Below are positions 50,825 through 60,300 of a stretch of 64,000 nucleotides of DNA, piece after piece. Within the stretch, counting starts at the first letter, position 1. Every line of letters starts with the position of its first letter. Under the pieces are notes generated by a model. That model had not been told where the DNA came from. It saw only the letters and a list, made by a program, of their open reading frames with translations, and made no database searches. Source of the DNA: Gluconobacter wancherniae NBRC 103581 (GTDB lineage Bacteria > Pseudomonadota > Alphaproteobacteria > Acetobacterales > Acetobacteraceae); contig NZ_BJUZ01000003.1 in assembly GCF_007988885.1 (NCBI RefSeq), positions 1 to 64,000 of the forward strand, written 5' to 3'. The position numbers and the translations under genes are program-made.

Positions 50825-51904
50825 TCAGTGAGCACCGTGGTTATAAACGTTTCCAAACCGGTTCTCCAGGAACAGGTCGAGCGGAATATCCTCTTGGCGG
50901 ACAAAACCCTTCGTGGGGATTTTTCCTTCTGCAAGGAGGTCCAGAACGGCGCAGATGGAACCAGCCGTGGTGATCTGGATGGCCGTACAATCGACTCCCA
51001 TGAAATGACGCGCCTGAATGGTCCGCGCCAGCGTCTCCTGACGGAGCTGACCGTTCTTGGTGCCCGTCACGGTAATAAACACCACAACGACATCCTGCGA
51101 AGTTCCGGGAATGGCATGCGTGAAAATATCGTGCAGAATGTGCCGACGCTCTGCCAGCCGCAGATCAGACAGTAAAATTTTCATGATGTCGCGGTGGCCG
51201 GGGTAGCGCATCGTGCGATAATTCAACTCCCGAACCTTGCCGTCATAGGTCTCACAAAGTGATCCCAGACCGCCAGACGTATTGAACGCCTCATAGGCCA
51301 CGCCATCCACACCAAGCGTCTCATACCCTTCCATTGCGGGTACCATCGCGCGTTTTCCTCCGATGATGGCTTCGCAGGGCTCAATGTATTCGTTAATCAG
51401 CCCGTCCGTGCTCCAGGTCAGGTTGTAACCCAGCGCGTTTGACGGGAAACGCGGCAGCGCACCAACACGCAGACGGATCGTGTCCAGCGTATCGAAGTGA
51501 CTGGCCAGATCATGTGCCGCAATAGAGACAAATCCCGGCGCCAGACCACATTGCGGAATAAACGCACTGGACGCGTTTTCAGCAAGCGCCCGAACATCGC
51601 GCGTAGAGGCGACATCCTCGGTCAGGTCCAGATAATGCACACCCGCTTCAGCCGCGGCCTTGGCCACGTTACGCGTCAGGTGAAAGGGGGCTGCGGAGAG
51701 CACTGCAAACTGGCCTTCAAGGGCGGAAGCCTCCAGCCCCTGAGCGATATCGGCCTCGCGCCGCGCAATATCCGCAGGAAGATCGAGCTTGGCCAGATAC
51801 TGGGCATCACGATCAATGACCGTCACACCATAGCCTCCAGAATGCAGGAAACGGGCCATCGTTGCGCCAATCTTACCCGCGCCGATCACTGTGATTTTCT
51901 TCAT
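50825..51904 (-). CDS. Saccharopine dehydrogenase family protein
   Basis: 359 residues. N-terminal Rossmann fold ITVIGAGKIGATMARFLHSGGYGVTVIDRD; AVLSAAPFHLTRNVAKAAAEAGVHYLDLTED and IPQCGLAPGFVSIAAHDLASHFD are typical of saccharopine and lysine-6-dehydrogenases; the rest resembles LysDH-type enzymes acting on lysine-derived or carboxynorspermidine-like substrates. The exact reaction is not assigned. It is divergently arranged with an Lrp/AsnC regulator (52.0 kb), which suggests amino-acid-responsive control. Confidence 0.8.
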   Translation of the reverse strand: MKKITVIGAGKIGATMARFLHSGGYGVTVIDRDAQYLAKLDLPADIARREADIAQGLEASALEGQFAVLSAAPFHLTRNVAKAAAEAGVHYLDLTEDVASTRDVRALAENASSAFIPQCGLAPGFVSIAAHDLASHFDTLDTIRLRVGALPRFPSNALGYNLTWSTDGLINEYIEPCEAIIGGKRAMVPAMEGYETLGVDGVAYEAFNTSGGLGSLCETYDGKVRELNYRTMRYPGHRDIMKILLSDLRLAERRHILHDIFTHAIPGTSQDVVVVFITVTGTKNGQLRQETLARTIQARHFMGVDCTAIQITTAGSICAVLDLLAEGKIPTKGFVRQEDIPLDLFLENRFGNVYNHGAH

Positions 51905-52007
51905 ACTGGAATTTTCCTGATCCGAAATAATCTCGGTTCAGGACACCGGTTCTTTCGCCGTCCTTCAATCGGCACGGCGCCGGATACCGATCTTTCGTGA
52001 CGGCAGA

Positions 52008-52454
52008 ATGCCGGTTATGGTCGGCACTATGACTGATTCCGATGATCGCGCCCTTTTGGAACTTCTACGTAAAAATGCGCGCATTCCCACTGCCGTACTC
52101 GCCCGTAGGCTCGGTATTTCACGCACCACCCTACAAGGCAGGATCGAGCGGCTGGAGCGCAACGGTATCATTCAGGGCTATACTTTGATTGAGGCCACAC
52201 CACAGGACCCCGTCCGTGCGCATGTTTCCATTACCCTGACACCAAGGCAGGTCAGTTTTGTAGAAAAAAGCCTGCGAAGCCTGCCCGAACTTCGAGAACT
52301 CCATGCCGTCAGCGGCATGTCGGATCTGATTGCTGTCCTAGGGGCTGCCAGTACGGAAGCCATCAATCAAGCGATTGACGATATCGGGCGCATAAATGGT
52401 GTGGAGAGAACCATTTCTGCAGTCATTCTCTCCACACGATACAAATTGACCTGA
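52008..52454 (+). CDS. Lrp/AsnC family transcriptional regulator
   Basis: Up to 148 residues. N-terminal helix-turn-helix (DSDDRALLELLRKNARIPTAVLARRLGISRTTLQGRIERLERNGIIQGYT) and C-terminal RAM ligand-binding domain (LRELHAVSGMSDLIAVLGAASTEAINQAIDDIGRINGVERTISAVIL). Three in-frame ATGs (52008, 52017, 52029) are possible; the last gives the usual N-terminus. It probably controls the divergent saccharopine-dehydrogenase-like gene. Confidence 0.88.
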   Translation: MPVMVGTMTDSDDRALLELLRKNARIPTAVLARRLGISRTTLQGRIERLERNGIIQGYTLIEATPQDPVRAHVSITLTPRQVSFVEKSLRSLPELRELHAVSGMSDLIAVLGAASTEAINQAIDDIGRINGVERTISAVILSTRYKLT

Positions 52455-52458
52455 TTAA

Positions 52459-52770
52459 TCAGGCGGCATCAGCCGCAGCATCAAGCGGGCGAACCTTCAT
52501 GATGGTCACTTCCGCCCCTAAAGCGCCCATGGCTTTTGCCAGAACGTTGAAATGAGATGTAGCAAGATGCGCATCGAAAGCAGCGGGCGTATCCCAGCGT
52601 TCGTCTGTCGTAAAACGACCTGGCTTCTCAAGATCTCGATTGACCACATAATGCTGGCAAGGAGCTTCCTTGCGGGATGCAACCATACAGCGCGCCAGTT
52701 CGGCCTCGGCCGTATGTGCATGTTCGGGCGCGACGGTAACGATTGCTACGACGTAGGTAACTTCGCTCAT
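52459..52770 (-). CDS. Antibiotic biosynthesis monooxygenase (ABM) domain protein, YgiN-like
   Basis: 103 residues, a dimeric alpha/beta barrel: TYVVAIVTVAPEHAHTAEAELARCMVASRKEAPCQHYVVNRDLEKPGRFTTDERWDTPAAFDAHLATSHF. Family members are quinol monooxygenases or heme-degrading enzymes. The ATG at 52770 has AGGAAG upstream. Converges on the Lrp gene with four bases between. A second ABM gene occurs at 58.25 kb. Confidence 0.85.
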   Translation of the reverse strand: MSEVTYVVAIVTVAPEHAHTAEAELARCMVASRKEAPCQHYVVNRDLEKPGRFTTDERWDTPAAFDAHLATSHFNVLAKAMGALGAEVTIMKVRPLDAAADAA

Positions 52771-52944
52771 GGAATCATCTTCCTGAAAATATTCGTCTAC
52801 AGACACCAGCGCTCTTCTCAGCACCATGCCTTCAGGATTTGATACCATTTCCACCGCTCTGTCTCTCCCCGCGCCCTTCCGCACTTTGCCGTGATACCTG
52901 TGCGCCTCTTCGTGTTGCCCTGTGCGTCCGAAATCCTCAGACTA

Positions 52945-52960
52945 TGTTTCACGTGAAACG
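52945..52960. other. parS-like ParB-binding site upstream of the YbaK gene
   Basis: TGTTTCACGTGAAACG, identical to the site at 46697 and 15 of 16 to the parS consensus. It ends 17 bases before the YbaK start codon. Confidence 0.82.
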
Positions 52961-52977
52961 CATTGCTGGAGCCTATT

Positions 52978-53451
52978 GTGAGTCTTGAGAGTGTCCGCGC
53001 CGATCTGGCCATAAGAGCCCCTGAACTTTCCCTGATCCTCACGGAAGACTCCACCGCCACAGTGGAGGAAGCCGCACAGGTACATGGCGTGGTGCCAGAC
53101 CAGATTGCCAAAACACTCGGCGTCCGCCTCGGCTCTGGAGAAGATGCGCGCATTGTTCTGGTTGTTATGGCTGGCACAAAACGGCTCGATAACAGGAAGG
53201 CACGTGAGGCCCTGGGCGCAAAACCGCGCTTCCTTAATGGAGAGGAAGTTCTGGCCGCAACCAGCCATCCACCGGGAGGCGTTTGCCCCTTCGGCCTTCC
53301 TAGCCCAATCCCTGTCTATTGCGATATTTCGCTTCAGGCCTTTGATATGGTCATCCCGGCAGCGGGAAGCCTGAATGCGTCTGTCATGCTTTCACCGGCC
53401 CATCTGGCTGATCTGACTGGAGCAGAATGGGTTCAGGTGGCGCAGGATTAA
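52978..53451 (+). CDS. YbaK/EbsC-type aminoacyl-tRNA deacylase
   Basis: 157 residues. YbaK/ProX fold: EDSTATVEEAAQVHGVVPDQIAKTLGV (active-site Lys), LVVMAGTKRLDNRKAREALGAK, EEVLAATSHPPGGVCPFGLPSPIPVYCDISLQAF and IPAAGSLNASVMLSP. These proteins clear mischarged tRNAs such as Cys- or Ala-tRNA(Pro). The GTG at 52978 has GGAG seven bases upstream; a TTG at 52963 is possible but would begin immediately after the parS-like site. Confidence 0.88.
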   Translation: MSLESVRADLAIRAPELSLILTEDSTATVEEAAQVHGVVPDQIAKTLGVRLGSGEDARIVLVVMAGTKRLDNRKAREALGAKPRFLNGEEVLAATSHPPGGVCPFGLPSPIPVYCDISLQAFDMVIPAAGSLNASVMLSPAHLADLTGAEWVQVAQD

Positions 53452-53464
53452 GATCGGTTTGCAC

Positions 53465-53499
53465 AAAAAAGGCCGGAGTTGATCACTCCGGCCTTTTTT
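53465..53499. terminator. Bidirectional rho-independent terminator
   Basis: AAAAAAGGCCGGAGT, loop TGATC, ACTCCGGCCTTTTTT. The stem lies between the convergent YbaK and gcvP genes, with A and T runs on both sides. Confidence 0.95.
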
Positions 53500-53522
53500 A
53501 CAGCTTCACAAATACCGCTGCA

Positions 53523-56360
53523 TCAATCTTCAATGTAGGAAGAAATATCAGGGCAGGAACAGACCAGATTCCTGTCTCCCCATGCATTGTCCAAACGCCC
53601 AACGGGAGACCAGTATTTCGTGGTGGACACGCCGCCGGGGAAACACCCTTCCTCGCGCGAATAGGGGCGATCCCATGCTCCGGCCAGATCAGCCGTCGTG
53701 TGAGGCGCGAAATGCAGTGGGCTGGCATCCATCGCTACTTCACCAGCTTCCACTTTTGCAATTTCGCCACGAATGGCAATCATCGCATCACAGAAACGGT
53801 CCAGCTCTACCTTCCCCTCGGACTCCGTCGGTTCGATCATGAAAGTCCCCGCAACCGGGAAGCTGACTGTCGGTGCGTGGAAACCGTGGTCAATCAGGCG
53901 CTTGGCGATATCATCCACCGTGACCCCAACCTGATCCTTCAGGGGGCGCAAATCAATGATGCACTCATGCGCGGTGAAGCCATTGGCACCGCGATAAAGC
54001 ACCGGATAATGCTCACCCAGACGCGCAGCGATGTAGTTGGCGTTCAGGATCGCCATCTCAGTAGCCTGACGCAGTCCGTCATCGCCCATCATCATGATAT
54101 AGGCTGCCGAAATCGGAAGAATTGAAGCCGATCCATAGGGCGCAGCTGAGATCGCAACCCCATTATTGCCCGGAAGATAGGGCGCAAGGTGGCTACCAAC
54201 ACCAATCGGACCCATGCCCGGGCCACCACCGCCATGCGGAATGCAGAACGTTTTGTGCAGATTGAAATGCGACACGTCCGCACCGTACAGACCGGGCCGC
54301 GCCAGCCCAACCTGCGCATTCAGGTTCGCGCCGTCCAGATAGACCTGCCCACCTGCGGCATGCACCAGTTCGCAGATTTCAACGATCCGCTCTTCGAACA
54401 CACCATGAGTGGATGGATAGGTAATCATGATGGCAGAGACCCGGCCATCATGCTGGGCAATTTTTGCCTTCAGGTCTTCAACGTCGACATTGCCATTGGT
54501 GTCACAGGCAACAACGACGACCTTCATGCCTGCCATCTGTGCCGAGGCAGGGTTCGTGCCATGGGCAGAGGCGGGAATCAGGCACACATCACGAGCGTCG
54601 TCGCCGCGTGCACGATGATAGCCCCGGATCGCCAGAAGGCCCGCAAACTCACCCTGCGCACCGGAATTGGGCTGCAATGAAATGGCATCATATCCCGAAA
54701 CTGCACAAAGCGTGCTCTCCAGATACGCAAACAGCTCTGCGTAGCCCTGAGTCTGTTCAGCGGGTGCAAAGGGGTGAATCCGCGCAAATTCCGGCCAGGT
54801 AATGGGAATCATCTCTGCCGTGGCATTGAGCTTCATCGTGCAGGACCCCAGAGGGATCATGGTGCGATCCAGCGCCAGATCCTTGTCCGAAAGTGCACGC
54901 ATATAGCGCAGCAGATCCGTCTCGGAGCGATGGGCCTGGAATACCGCATGGGTCAGCAGATCCGCGCTTCGCTTCAGCTCTGCAGGGATATGCGACGCAA
55001 CAGACAAGTCCTGCTCAACCTTGGCCAGACGTGTCTCGTCTGGGCAGAAGGCGCGCCAGAGCGCACGGATCGTGTCAGGAGAGGTTGTTTCATCGCATGA
55101 AATGCCGATCCGTCCCTCGCCTGCGTCACGCAGGTTGATCCCGACATCGCGTGCACGTTGCAGAACCAGAGCCGCAGACGCGCCAGCATCAACCGTGATC
55201 GTATCGAAGAACGCGGTCGTCTCGACCTTGACCGCCAACGCTCTCAGGCCATCTGCAAGGATGGACGCCATGCGATGCGTACGCCCGGCGATCGCCCTGA
55301 GACCCTCCGGCCCGTGATAGACCGCATACATGGACGCGATGACGGCCAGCAGAACCTGCGCCGTGCAGATATTGGACGTCGCCTTTTCACGACGGATATG
55401 CTGCTCACGGGTTTGGAGCGCCAGACGGTAGGCAGGATTACCTGCGCTGTCCCTGGATACACCCACCAGACGGCCAGGCATGTTGCGCTTATAGGCATCG
55501 CGCGTGGCCATGAAGCCAGCGTGTGGGCCACCACCGCCCATGGGCACACCAAAGCGCTGCATGGACCCGATCGCGATATCAGCGCCCAGCGCACCGGGGC
55601 TCTCCAGCATAACGAGCGCCAGCGGGTCACAGGTTACAGACGCAATCGCACCATTCGCATGGAGTGCTTCAATGATGGCGCGCGGGTTTCGCAGGGCACC
55701 CGAAGATCCCGGATAGGACAGCAACGCACCAAAAACAGTGGAAGCATCCAGATCGGTCTCTGGATTACCAACAACAATTTCCCAGCCGAGAGGCTCGGCG
55801 CGCGTGCGGATCACTGCGATCGTTTGCGGGTGCGTGTCGGCATCCACAAAGAAACGGTCTGATTTTGCCTTACAGACACGCTTGGCAAGCCCCATCGCCT
55901 CGGCACAGGCCGTGCCCTCATCGAGCAGCGATGCGTTGGCAATATCAAGCCCGGTCAGATCTGCAACGAGCGTCTGGAAATTAAGAAGTGCTTCCAGACG
56001 TCCCTGACTGATCTCCGGCTGGTAGGGCGTATACGCCGTGTACCATGCGGGATTTTCCAGAATGTTGCGCTGGATGACGGGAGGCAAAACTGTATCGTAG
56101 TATCCCTGCCCGATCATGGATGTCATGACGACATTGCGAGAGGCAATCTCGCGCAGACGCGCAAGCGCCTCCTGTTCGGTCAATGCGGCACCAACCCCAT
56201 GGTTGCTGCGATCCAGAATTGCGGACGGCACAGTCCGGTCAATCAGGTCATCAATGCTGGAAGCACCCACAACACGCAGCATCTCTCCAATTTCGGAGGA
56301 GCGCGGGCCAATATGGCGGGAGCTGAAGGCTTCGGTCTGGTCAGGCCACAGGGTCGTCAC
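53523..56360 (-). CDS. gcvP: Glycine dehydrogenase (decarboxylating), P protein
   Basis: 945 residues, full-length single-chain form. N-terminal [15 protein letters not shown] and [20 protein letters not shown]; the C-terminal half has the PLP lysine in [25 protein letters not shown] and [15 protein letters not shown]. It decarboxylates glycine and loads aminomethyl on GcvH lipoyl. GTG start. A terminator-like hairpin separates it from gcvH. Confidence 0.97.
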   Translation of the reverse strand: MTTLWPDQTEAFSSRHIGPRSSEIGEMLRVVGASSIDDLIDRTVPSAILDRSNHGVGAALTEQEALARLREIASRNVVMTSMIGQGYYDTVLPPVIQRNILENPAWYTAYTPYQPEISQGRLEALLNFQTLVADLTGLDIANASLLDEGTACAEAMGLAKRVCKAKSDRFFVDADTHPQTIAVIRTRAEPLGWEIVVGNPETDLDASTVFGALLSYPGSSGALRNPRAIIEALHANGAIASVTCDPLALVMLESPGALGADIAIGSMQRFGVPMGGGGPHAGFMATRDAYKRNMPGRLVGVSRDSAGNPAYRLALQTREQHIRREKATSNICTAQVLLAVIASMYAVYHGPEGLRAIAGRTHRMASILADGLRALAVKVETTAFFDTITVDAGASAALVLQRARDVGINLRDAGEGRIGISCDETTSPDTIRALWRAFCPDETRLAKVEQDLSVASHIPAELKRSADLLTHAVFQAHRSETDLLRYMRALSDKDLALDRTMIPLGSCTMKLNATAEMIPITWPEFARIHPFAPAEQTQGYAELFAYLESTLCAVSGYDAISLQPNSGAQGEFAGLLAIRGYHRARGDDARDVCLIPASAHGTNPASAQMAGMKVVVVACDTNGNVDVEDLKAKIAQHDGRVSAIMITYPSTHGVFEERIVEICELVHAAGGQVYLDGANLNAQVGLARPGLYGADVSHFNLHKTFCIPHGGGGPGMGPIGVGSHLAPYLPGNNGVAISAAPYGSASILPISAAYIMMMGDDGLRQATEMAILNANYIAARLGEHYPVLYRGANGFTAHECIIDLRPLKDQVGVTVDDIAKRLIDHGFHAPTVSFPVAGTFMIEPTESEGKVELDRFCDAMIAIRGEIAKVEAGEVAMDASPLHFAPHTTADLAGAWDRPYSREEGCFPGGVSTTKYWSPVGRLDNAWGDRNLVCSCPDISSYIED

Positions 56361-56397
56361 AATGGTTCTCTGGATCGGGCTTCAGGGCGTAGAAATT

Positions 56398-56424
56398 TAA
56401 AAGGGCCCTGCCAAAGCAGGACCC
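56398..56424 (-). terminator. Intercistronic terminator between gcvH and gcvP
   Basis: Read leftwards: GGGTCCTGC, loop TTTG, GCAGGGCCC, then TTTTAAATTT. Imperfect 9-bp stem with one mismatch and a T-rich tail. It may partly stop transcription before gcvP. Confidence 0.75.
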
Positions 56425-56434
56425 ACAGAGCGCG

Positions 56435-56794
56435 TCAGAGGCTCTTGTACTGCTCGGCCGTCAGCAGGCCCTTAAGGTCATCGGGGTTCGAGACTGTCAT
56501 CTTGTAGATCCAACCTTCACCCTCTGCATCGCTCCCGACCAGCGTCGGCTCGTCGGAAAGCTTCGTATTGAAACCCGACAACGTGCCTGCCACTGGCGCA
56601 TAGATGTCTGAAGCCGCCTTGACGGACTCAACAACAGCCGCCGTATCGCCAGCAGCGACTTCGGTGCCTTCGTCCTTGGCTTCAACGAAAACGAGTTCGC
56701 CCAGCTCTTCCGAAGCATGAGCCGTAATGCCCACCGTTGCTTCTTCACCGTCCAGACGGATCCACTCATGTGACTTGGTGTAATAGGTCGTCAT
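56435..56794 (-). CDS. gcvH: Glycine cleavage system H protein
   Basis: 119 residues. The lipoyl-lysine site is VESVKAASDIYAPVAG within a beta-rich lipoyl domain, with YTKSHEWIRLDGEEATVGIT at the N-terminus. It shuttles the aminomethyl group between P, T and L proteins. Start at ATG 56794 (a GTG lies one codon earlier). Confidence 0.97.
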   Translation of the reverse strand: MTTYYTKSHEWIRLDGEEATVGITAHASEELGELVFVEAKDEGTEVAAGDTAAVVESVKAASDIYAPVAGTLSGFNTKLSDEPTLVGSDAEGEGWIYKMTVSNPDDLKGLLTAEQYKSL

Positions 56795-56806
56795 CACTGT
56801 ATTTCC

Positions 56807-57940
56807 TTAGCGCTTGAAACCGGGAGCCACGAACGGCATTGCCCGGACATGGACAGGCACAAACTTTCCACGCAGTTCCGCAAACAGTGCGGTATCCACA
56901 TCTGCAAATTCGGTAGCAACGTATCCCATCGCCACCGGAGCATTGACCGTCGGGCCAAAGGCACCAGACGTTACAACGCCAATTTCTTTCGTGCCTTCAG
57001 CGTCCGCAAAGAGCTTCGCGCCCGCACGCACCGGCGCACGCCCCTCAGCCATCAAACCGACACGCTTGCGCGACACTCCCTCGCGCGCCTGACGAAGCAC
57101 GATATCCGCGCCGGGATATCCCCCCTCACGGGAGCCACCTTCACGGCGGGCTTTCTGGATTGCCCATGCAAGAGACGCTTCGATCGGGGTGGTGGTCGGA
57201 TCAATATCGTTGCCATATAGACACAAACCAGCCTCCAGACGCAGCGAGTCACGCGCGCCAAGACCAATCGGAAGTATCTGAGGCTGCGCCAGAAGCGCAC
57301 GCGCTACAGTCTCTGCATCCTTGGCGGCAATCCCGATTTCATACCCGTCTTCACCGGTGTATCCTGAACGTGACAGTGTGACCGAAACACCGGCAAGCTC
57401 GGTCTCGATCGCATCCATGAATTTCATGTCTGCTGCTGCCGGGCAAAGCGACGTCAAAGCATTCTGGGCTTCCGGTCCCTGCAGAGCAATCAGTGCCCGA
57501 TCAAAATGCCGGGTCACGATGCAACGATCACCAAGCGCCTTCTCGATCAGGTCCGCGTCCTGATGCTTGCATGATGCGTTGACCACAACGAACAGATCCT
57601 GCCCCATATTCGCGACCATCAGATCATCACGAATACCGCCTTCATCGTTCGTCAGCAGGCCGTAACGCTGCCTGTGCACACCAAGAGCCGCATAATCCGC
57701 TGGGATGAGCGTCTCGAGAGCGAGTGCCGCGTCGCGAACATCGCCACTCTTTGCCGCAATGCGAAGTTGCCCCATGTGTGAGACATCAAACAAACCTGCA
57801 CTGGAGCGGGTATGAAGATGCTCTGCCATGAGACCAGCCTTATACTGGATCGGCATTTCATAGCCTGCAAACGGCACCATTTTGGCACCGAGTTCCAGAT
57901 TAAGAGCATGCAGTGGTGTTTGGTGAAGCGTATCGCTCAT
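56807..57940 (-). CDS. gcvT: Aminomethyltransferase, T protein of glycine cleavage
   Basis: 377 residues. LGAKMVPFAGYEMPIQYKAGLMAEHLHTRSSAGLFDVSHMGQL, the LSRSGYTGEDGYEIGI folate-binding block and ARDSLRLEAGLCLYGNDIDPTTTPIEASLAWAI. It releases ammonia and makes 5,10-methylene-tetrahydrofolate. The ATG at 57940 is the family start; a longer frame upstream would run into the riboswitch leader. First gene of the glycine-induced gcvTHP operon. Confidence 0.96.
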   Translation of the reverse strand: MSDTLHQTPLHALNLELGAKMVPFAGYEMPIQYKAGLMAEHLHTRSSAGLFDVSHMGQLRIAAKSGDVRDAALALETLIPADYAALGVHRQRYGLLTNDEGGIRDDLMVANMGQDLFVVVNASCKHQDADLIEKALGDRCIVTRHFDRALIALQGPEAQNALTSLCPAAADMKFMDAIETELAGVSVTLSRSGYTGEDGYEIGIAAKDAETVARALLAQPQILPIGLGARDSLRLEAGLCLYGNDIDPTTTPIEASLAWAIQKARREGGSREGGYPGADIVLRQAREGVSRKRVGLMAEGRAPVRAGAKLFADAEGTKEIGVVTSGAFGPTVNAPVAMGYVATEFADVDTALFAELRGKFVPVHVRAMPFVAPGFKR

Positions 57941-57999
57941 GCAGGAAGTTCCAGACACAACAGGGACATGAAAAAGCGGACGCATCCCTCACAGGAAAA

Positions 58000-58160
58000 C
58001 GCCGCCCCTTCTGTCCTTTTGCCTGAGATCGCTATCCCGTCGGCGGGCGCAACCGCGCCACTCTCCAGAATTTACCGATCGACTCGGTCCTTTGGCCTGA
58101 GAGTTTCCGGGGCGGTTGCTCCTTCGGCGCTGGCTCAAGGCCAGTCTCTCCCGTGTCGAT
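58000..58160 (-). promoter_or_regulatory. Tandem glycine riboswitch upstream of gcvT
   Basis: Read leftwards, the first aptamer (about 58156-58080) has GGGAGAGACTGG, GCGCCGAAGGAGCAACCGCC and AAACTCTCAGGCCAAAGGAC; the second (about 58075-58003) has CTGGAGAGTGGCGCGG, GACGGGATAGC and ATCTCAGGCAAAAGGACAG. These are the hallmarks of paired glycine aptamers that turn on gcv genes when glycine is abundant. TTGCGG and CAGAAT at 17 bases spacing upstream may be its promoter. Confidence 0.93.
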
Positions 58161-58253
58161 CACTTTTTATTCTGCCAGCTTCCTCAAAGCTCCGCAATCG
58201 TTACGATCGACTGTGCGTTACATGTTTTATCGCCAACACGAGGGGAAACGTTC

Positions 58254-58556
58254 ATGGTCGGACAACTCACGGTTATCGCCGAGTTTGAAACCACATCAGA
58301 TACCTATGACAAATTTCTGGAAATCTGCACCTATGACAGTGAGCGTTCCGTGGCGGACGAGGCAGGCTGTCATGCTTTCAACGTCCTCACCCCGCAGGAT
58401 GAAGCAAACACGATCGTCCTTGTTGAAATTTATGAAGACCGCGCAGCATTCGAGACGCATCTGAAAACACCGCATTTCGGTAAGTTTGCAGAGACGGTAA
58501 AGGATCTTGGCATCAAGGAAAGAAGCGTGCGTTTCCTCACACAGAGAGCGCCCTGA
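58254..58556 (+). CDS. ABM-domain protein, YgiN-like
   Basis: 100 residues, dimeric alpha/beta barrel: LTVIAEFETTSDTYDKFLEICTYDSERSVADEAGCHAFNVLTP, IVLVEIYEDRAAFETHLKTPHFGKFAETV. Quinol monooxygenase-like fold, substrate unknown. AGGGG stands before the ATG. Divergent from the gcv operon, sharing its promoter region, and followed one base later by the DUF333 gene. Confidence 0.88.
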   Translation: MVGQLTVIAEFETTSDTYDKFLEICTYDSERSVADEAGCHAFNVLTPQDEANTIVLVEIYEDRAAFETHLKTPHFGKFAETVKDLGIKERSVRFLTQRAP

Positions 58557-58557
58557 C

Positions 58558-58818
58558 ATGCACAGAATAATCCGATATGCGGCTTTTCCTACGCTAATAA
58601 TGATTGCGGGATGTACCCATCACGCACCACCCGAACGCATCGGAATGCCCAACCCCGCAAGTGCATACTGCGTCCAGCAGGGTGGGCATGATGAAATCCT
58701 GGACACCCCACAGGGACAGATCGGGATCTGCCATCTATCCAATGGCAGAGCCTGTGAAGAATGGGCGCTTTTCCGCGAGCACCGCTGCACGCTTCCGACG
58801 CCACAGGTCGGGCGATAG
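58558..58818 (+). CDS. DUF333 family lipoprotein
   Basis: 86 residues. Type II signal peptide with lipobox LIMIAGC (Cys near 18), then the DUF333 core NPASAYCVQQGGHDEILDTPQGQIGICHLSNGRACEEWALFREHRC with four cysteines probably in disulfides. DUF333 proteins (YoaF, HslJ neighbours) are small envelope proteins of unknown function; some resemble protease inhibitors. Confidence 0.85.
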   Translation: MHRIIRYAAFPTLIMIAGCTHHAPPERIGMPNPASAYCVQQGGHDEILDTPQGQIGICHLSNGRACEEWALFREHRCTLPTPQVGR

Positions 58819-58821
58819 GCT

Positions 58822-59661
58822 TTAGCGATCAGTGATCTGCTGAAGTGCCTCCTGAAGAATTTCAGGCTTGATGGAGGCACTTTGCGCAGCCGTTGGAAAT
58901 GCTCCAGACGACACCTCCGCTACATACACCTTAAGCGCCTCTGTCATCTGCGCTCCGATCTCGGCAAACCGCTTTGCATGCCTTGGTGATTTTTCCTCGA
59001 AAAGGCCAAGAACATCATGCCAAACCTGCACCTGCCCATCGCATCCGGCGCCCGCGCCAATTCCAATGACAGGAATATCAAGACGCTCTGAAATTATCGC
59101 CGCCAGTTCTGCAGGCACAACCTCCAAAACCAGACCGAAAGCGCCCGCCTCCTGAAGCGCTAAAGCATCTTCAATCAGTTTCTTGGCCGCCCTGACATCT
59201 TTACCTTGCACACGCAGGCCAATCTGATGCTGGGACTGTGGCGTCAGCCCGAGATGACCCATCACCGGCACACCCATTTCCGTAAGTTTGCGGACAACAG
59301 GAACCATTTCGGCTCCCCCCTCAAGCTTAAGGGCCTGCCCGCCCCCGCCTTGCATGATCTTTCTGGCGGATGTCACCGCATCTTGCAGTGTTGCATACGT
59401 CATGAACGGTAGATCCACGACGACAAGCGCTTCCTGGCTTCCGCGCATGACCATTCTGGCATGCAAAATCATGTCATCGACCGTGACAGGTAATGTCGTA
59501 TCGTGGCCATGCACGACCATACCAAGCGAGTCCCCAACCAGAATTATCTGCACGCCAGCACGCTCTGCGATCAGGGCTGAGGAATAATCATAAGCCGTGA
59601 GCATGGTAATTTTCTCACCTGCGGCTTTCATGTTCCGAATATCAAAAATTGTTCTGCGCAT
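58822..59661 (-). CDS. panB: 3-methyl-2-oxobutanoate hydroxymethyltransferase
   Basis: 279 residues. MLTAYDYSSALIAERAGVQIILVGDSLGMVVHGHDTTLPVTVDDM, LPFMTYATLQDAVTSARKIMQGGGGQALKLEGG, PVMGHLGLTPQS and PVIGIGAGAGCDGQVQVWHDVLGLF. It makes ketopantoate in pantothenate synthesis, using methylene-THF. It stands alone here without panC. Converges on the DUF333 gene. Confidence 0.96.
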   Translation of the reverse strand: MRRTIFDIRNMKAAGEKITMLTAYDYSSALIAERAGVQIILVGDSLGMVVHGHDTTLPVTVDDMILHARMVMRGSQEALVVVDLPFMTYATLQDAVTSARKIMQGGGGQALKLEGGAEMVPVVRKLTEMGVPVMGHLGLTPQSQHQIGLRVQGKDVRAAKKLIEDALALQEAGAFGLVLEVVPAELAAIISERLDIPVIGIGAGAGCDGQVQVWHDVLGLFEEKSPRHAKRFAEIGAQMTEALKVYVAEVSSGAFPTAAQSASIKPEILQEALQQITDR

Positions 59662-59776
59662 GATTTCTCACCAACCGTGACCAAAATGTTAGCCTACCTA
59701 GCGTGCACCAGCAGGAAGGAACACAGCTCGAGTTTACTGCGCCTCGTACGGAACAAAATAACTACGGAACGGAATT

Positions 59777-59794
59777 TATATAACATGTTATATA
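59777..59794. promoter_or_regulatory. Palindromic operator upstream of the MarR gene
   Basis: TATATAACATGTTATATA, a perfect 18-bp palindrome 27 bases before the start codon. Its size and AT-rich make-up fit MarR dimer sites, so autoregulation is likely; it also lies upstream of the divergent panB. Confidence 0.75.
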
Positions 59795-59820
59795 GTTATT
59801 ACTGATACAGGAGATCAGCG

Positions 59821-60258
59821 ATGGCCGATGAAAATTCCACCCCGAGGCCCGGACAACTGGCCAATCAGACCGCGCGCCTTTTTATTCGAGCCATTGATCA
59901 GGCATTAAAGCCCCTTGGTATTCGCTCCGGGCAAATTCCCGTCCTGCTCGCACTGCGAAATGGCAAGGAATTAAACCAGCGCGCCCTTATTGAAATTGTG
60001 GGTATTGAACAGCCGGGCATGGTGACGCTGCTTTCAAGAATGGAGCGCGACAACCTGATCAGGCGAACACCAGACGCAAAGGATAAACGGAGCGTACGCA
60101 TCAGCCTTACAGACGAAGGCGAGGAAAAGAGCGCGCGTGTCCCGGAATTTCTGGAAGAGGTAAACAATAAGGCACTTACGGGTTTTACAACCCTCGAACG
60201 CAGCATTCTGACAGCGTTGCTGGACCGTATTATTTTAAATCTGGAAAATAAAGAATAA
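59821..60258 (+). CDS. MarR family transcriptional regulator
   Basis: 145 residues. Winged helix: GIRSGQIPVLLALRNGKELNQRALIEIVGIEQPGMVTLLSRMERDNLIRRTPDAKDKRSVRISLTDEGEE, flanked by dimerisation helices. The wing motif DxRxxxxxLT is kept as DAKDKRSVRISLT. AGGAG seven bases before the ATG. No ligand or target gene is evident apart from its own palindrome. Confidence 0.92.
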   Translation: MADENSTPRPGQLANQTARLFIRAIDQALKPLGIRSGQIPVLLALRNGKELNQRALIEIVGIEQPGMVTLLSRMERDNLIRRTPDAKDKRSVRISLTDEGEEKSARVPEFLEEVNNKALTGFTTLERSILTALLDRIILNLENKE

Positions 60259-60260
60259 TG

Positions 60261-60289
60261 CCTGCATCCGGGAATTTTCCGGATGCAGG
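60261..60289 (-). terminator. Terminator between MarR gene and speE
   Basis: CCTGCATCCGG / CCGGATGCAGG, 11-bp perfect stem with a 7-base loop. T-rich sequence follows only on the minus strand (ATTATTCTTTATTTT), so it mainly ends the speD-speE transcript. Confidence 0.82.
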
Positions 60290-60300
60290 AAACGCAAAAA

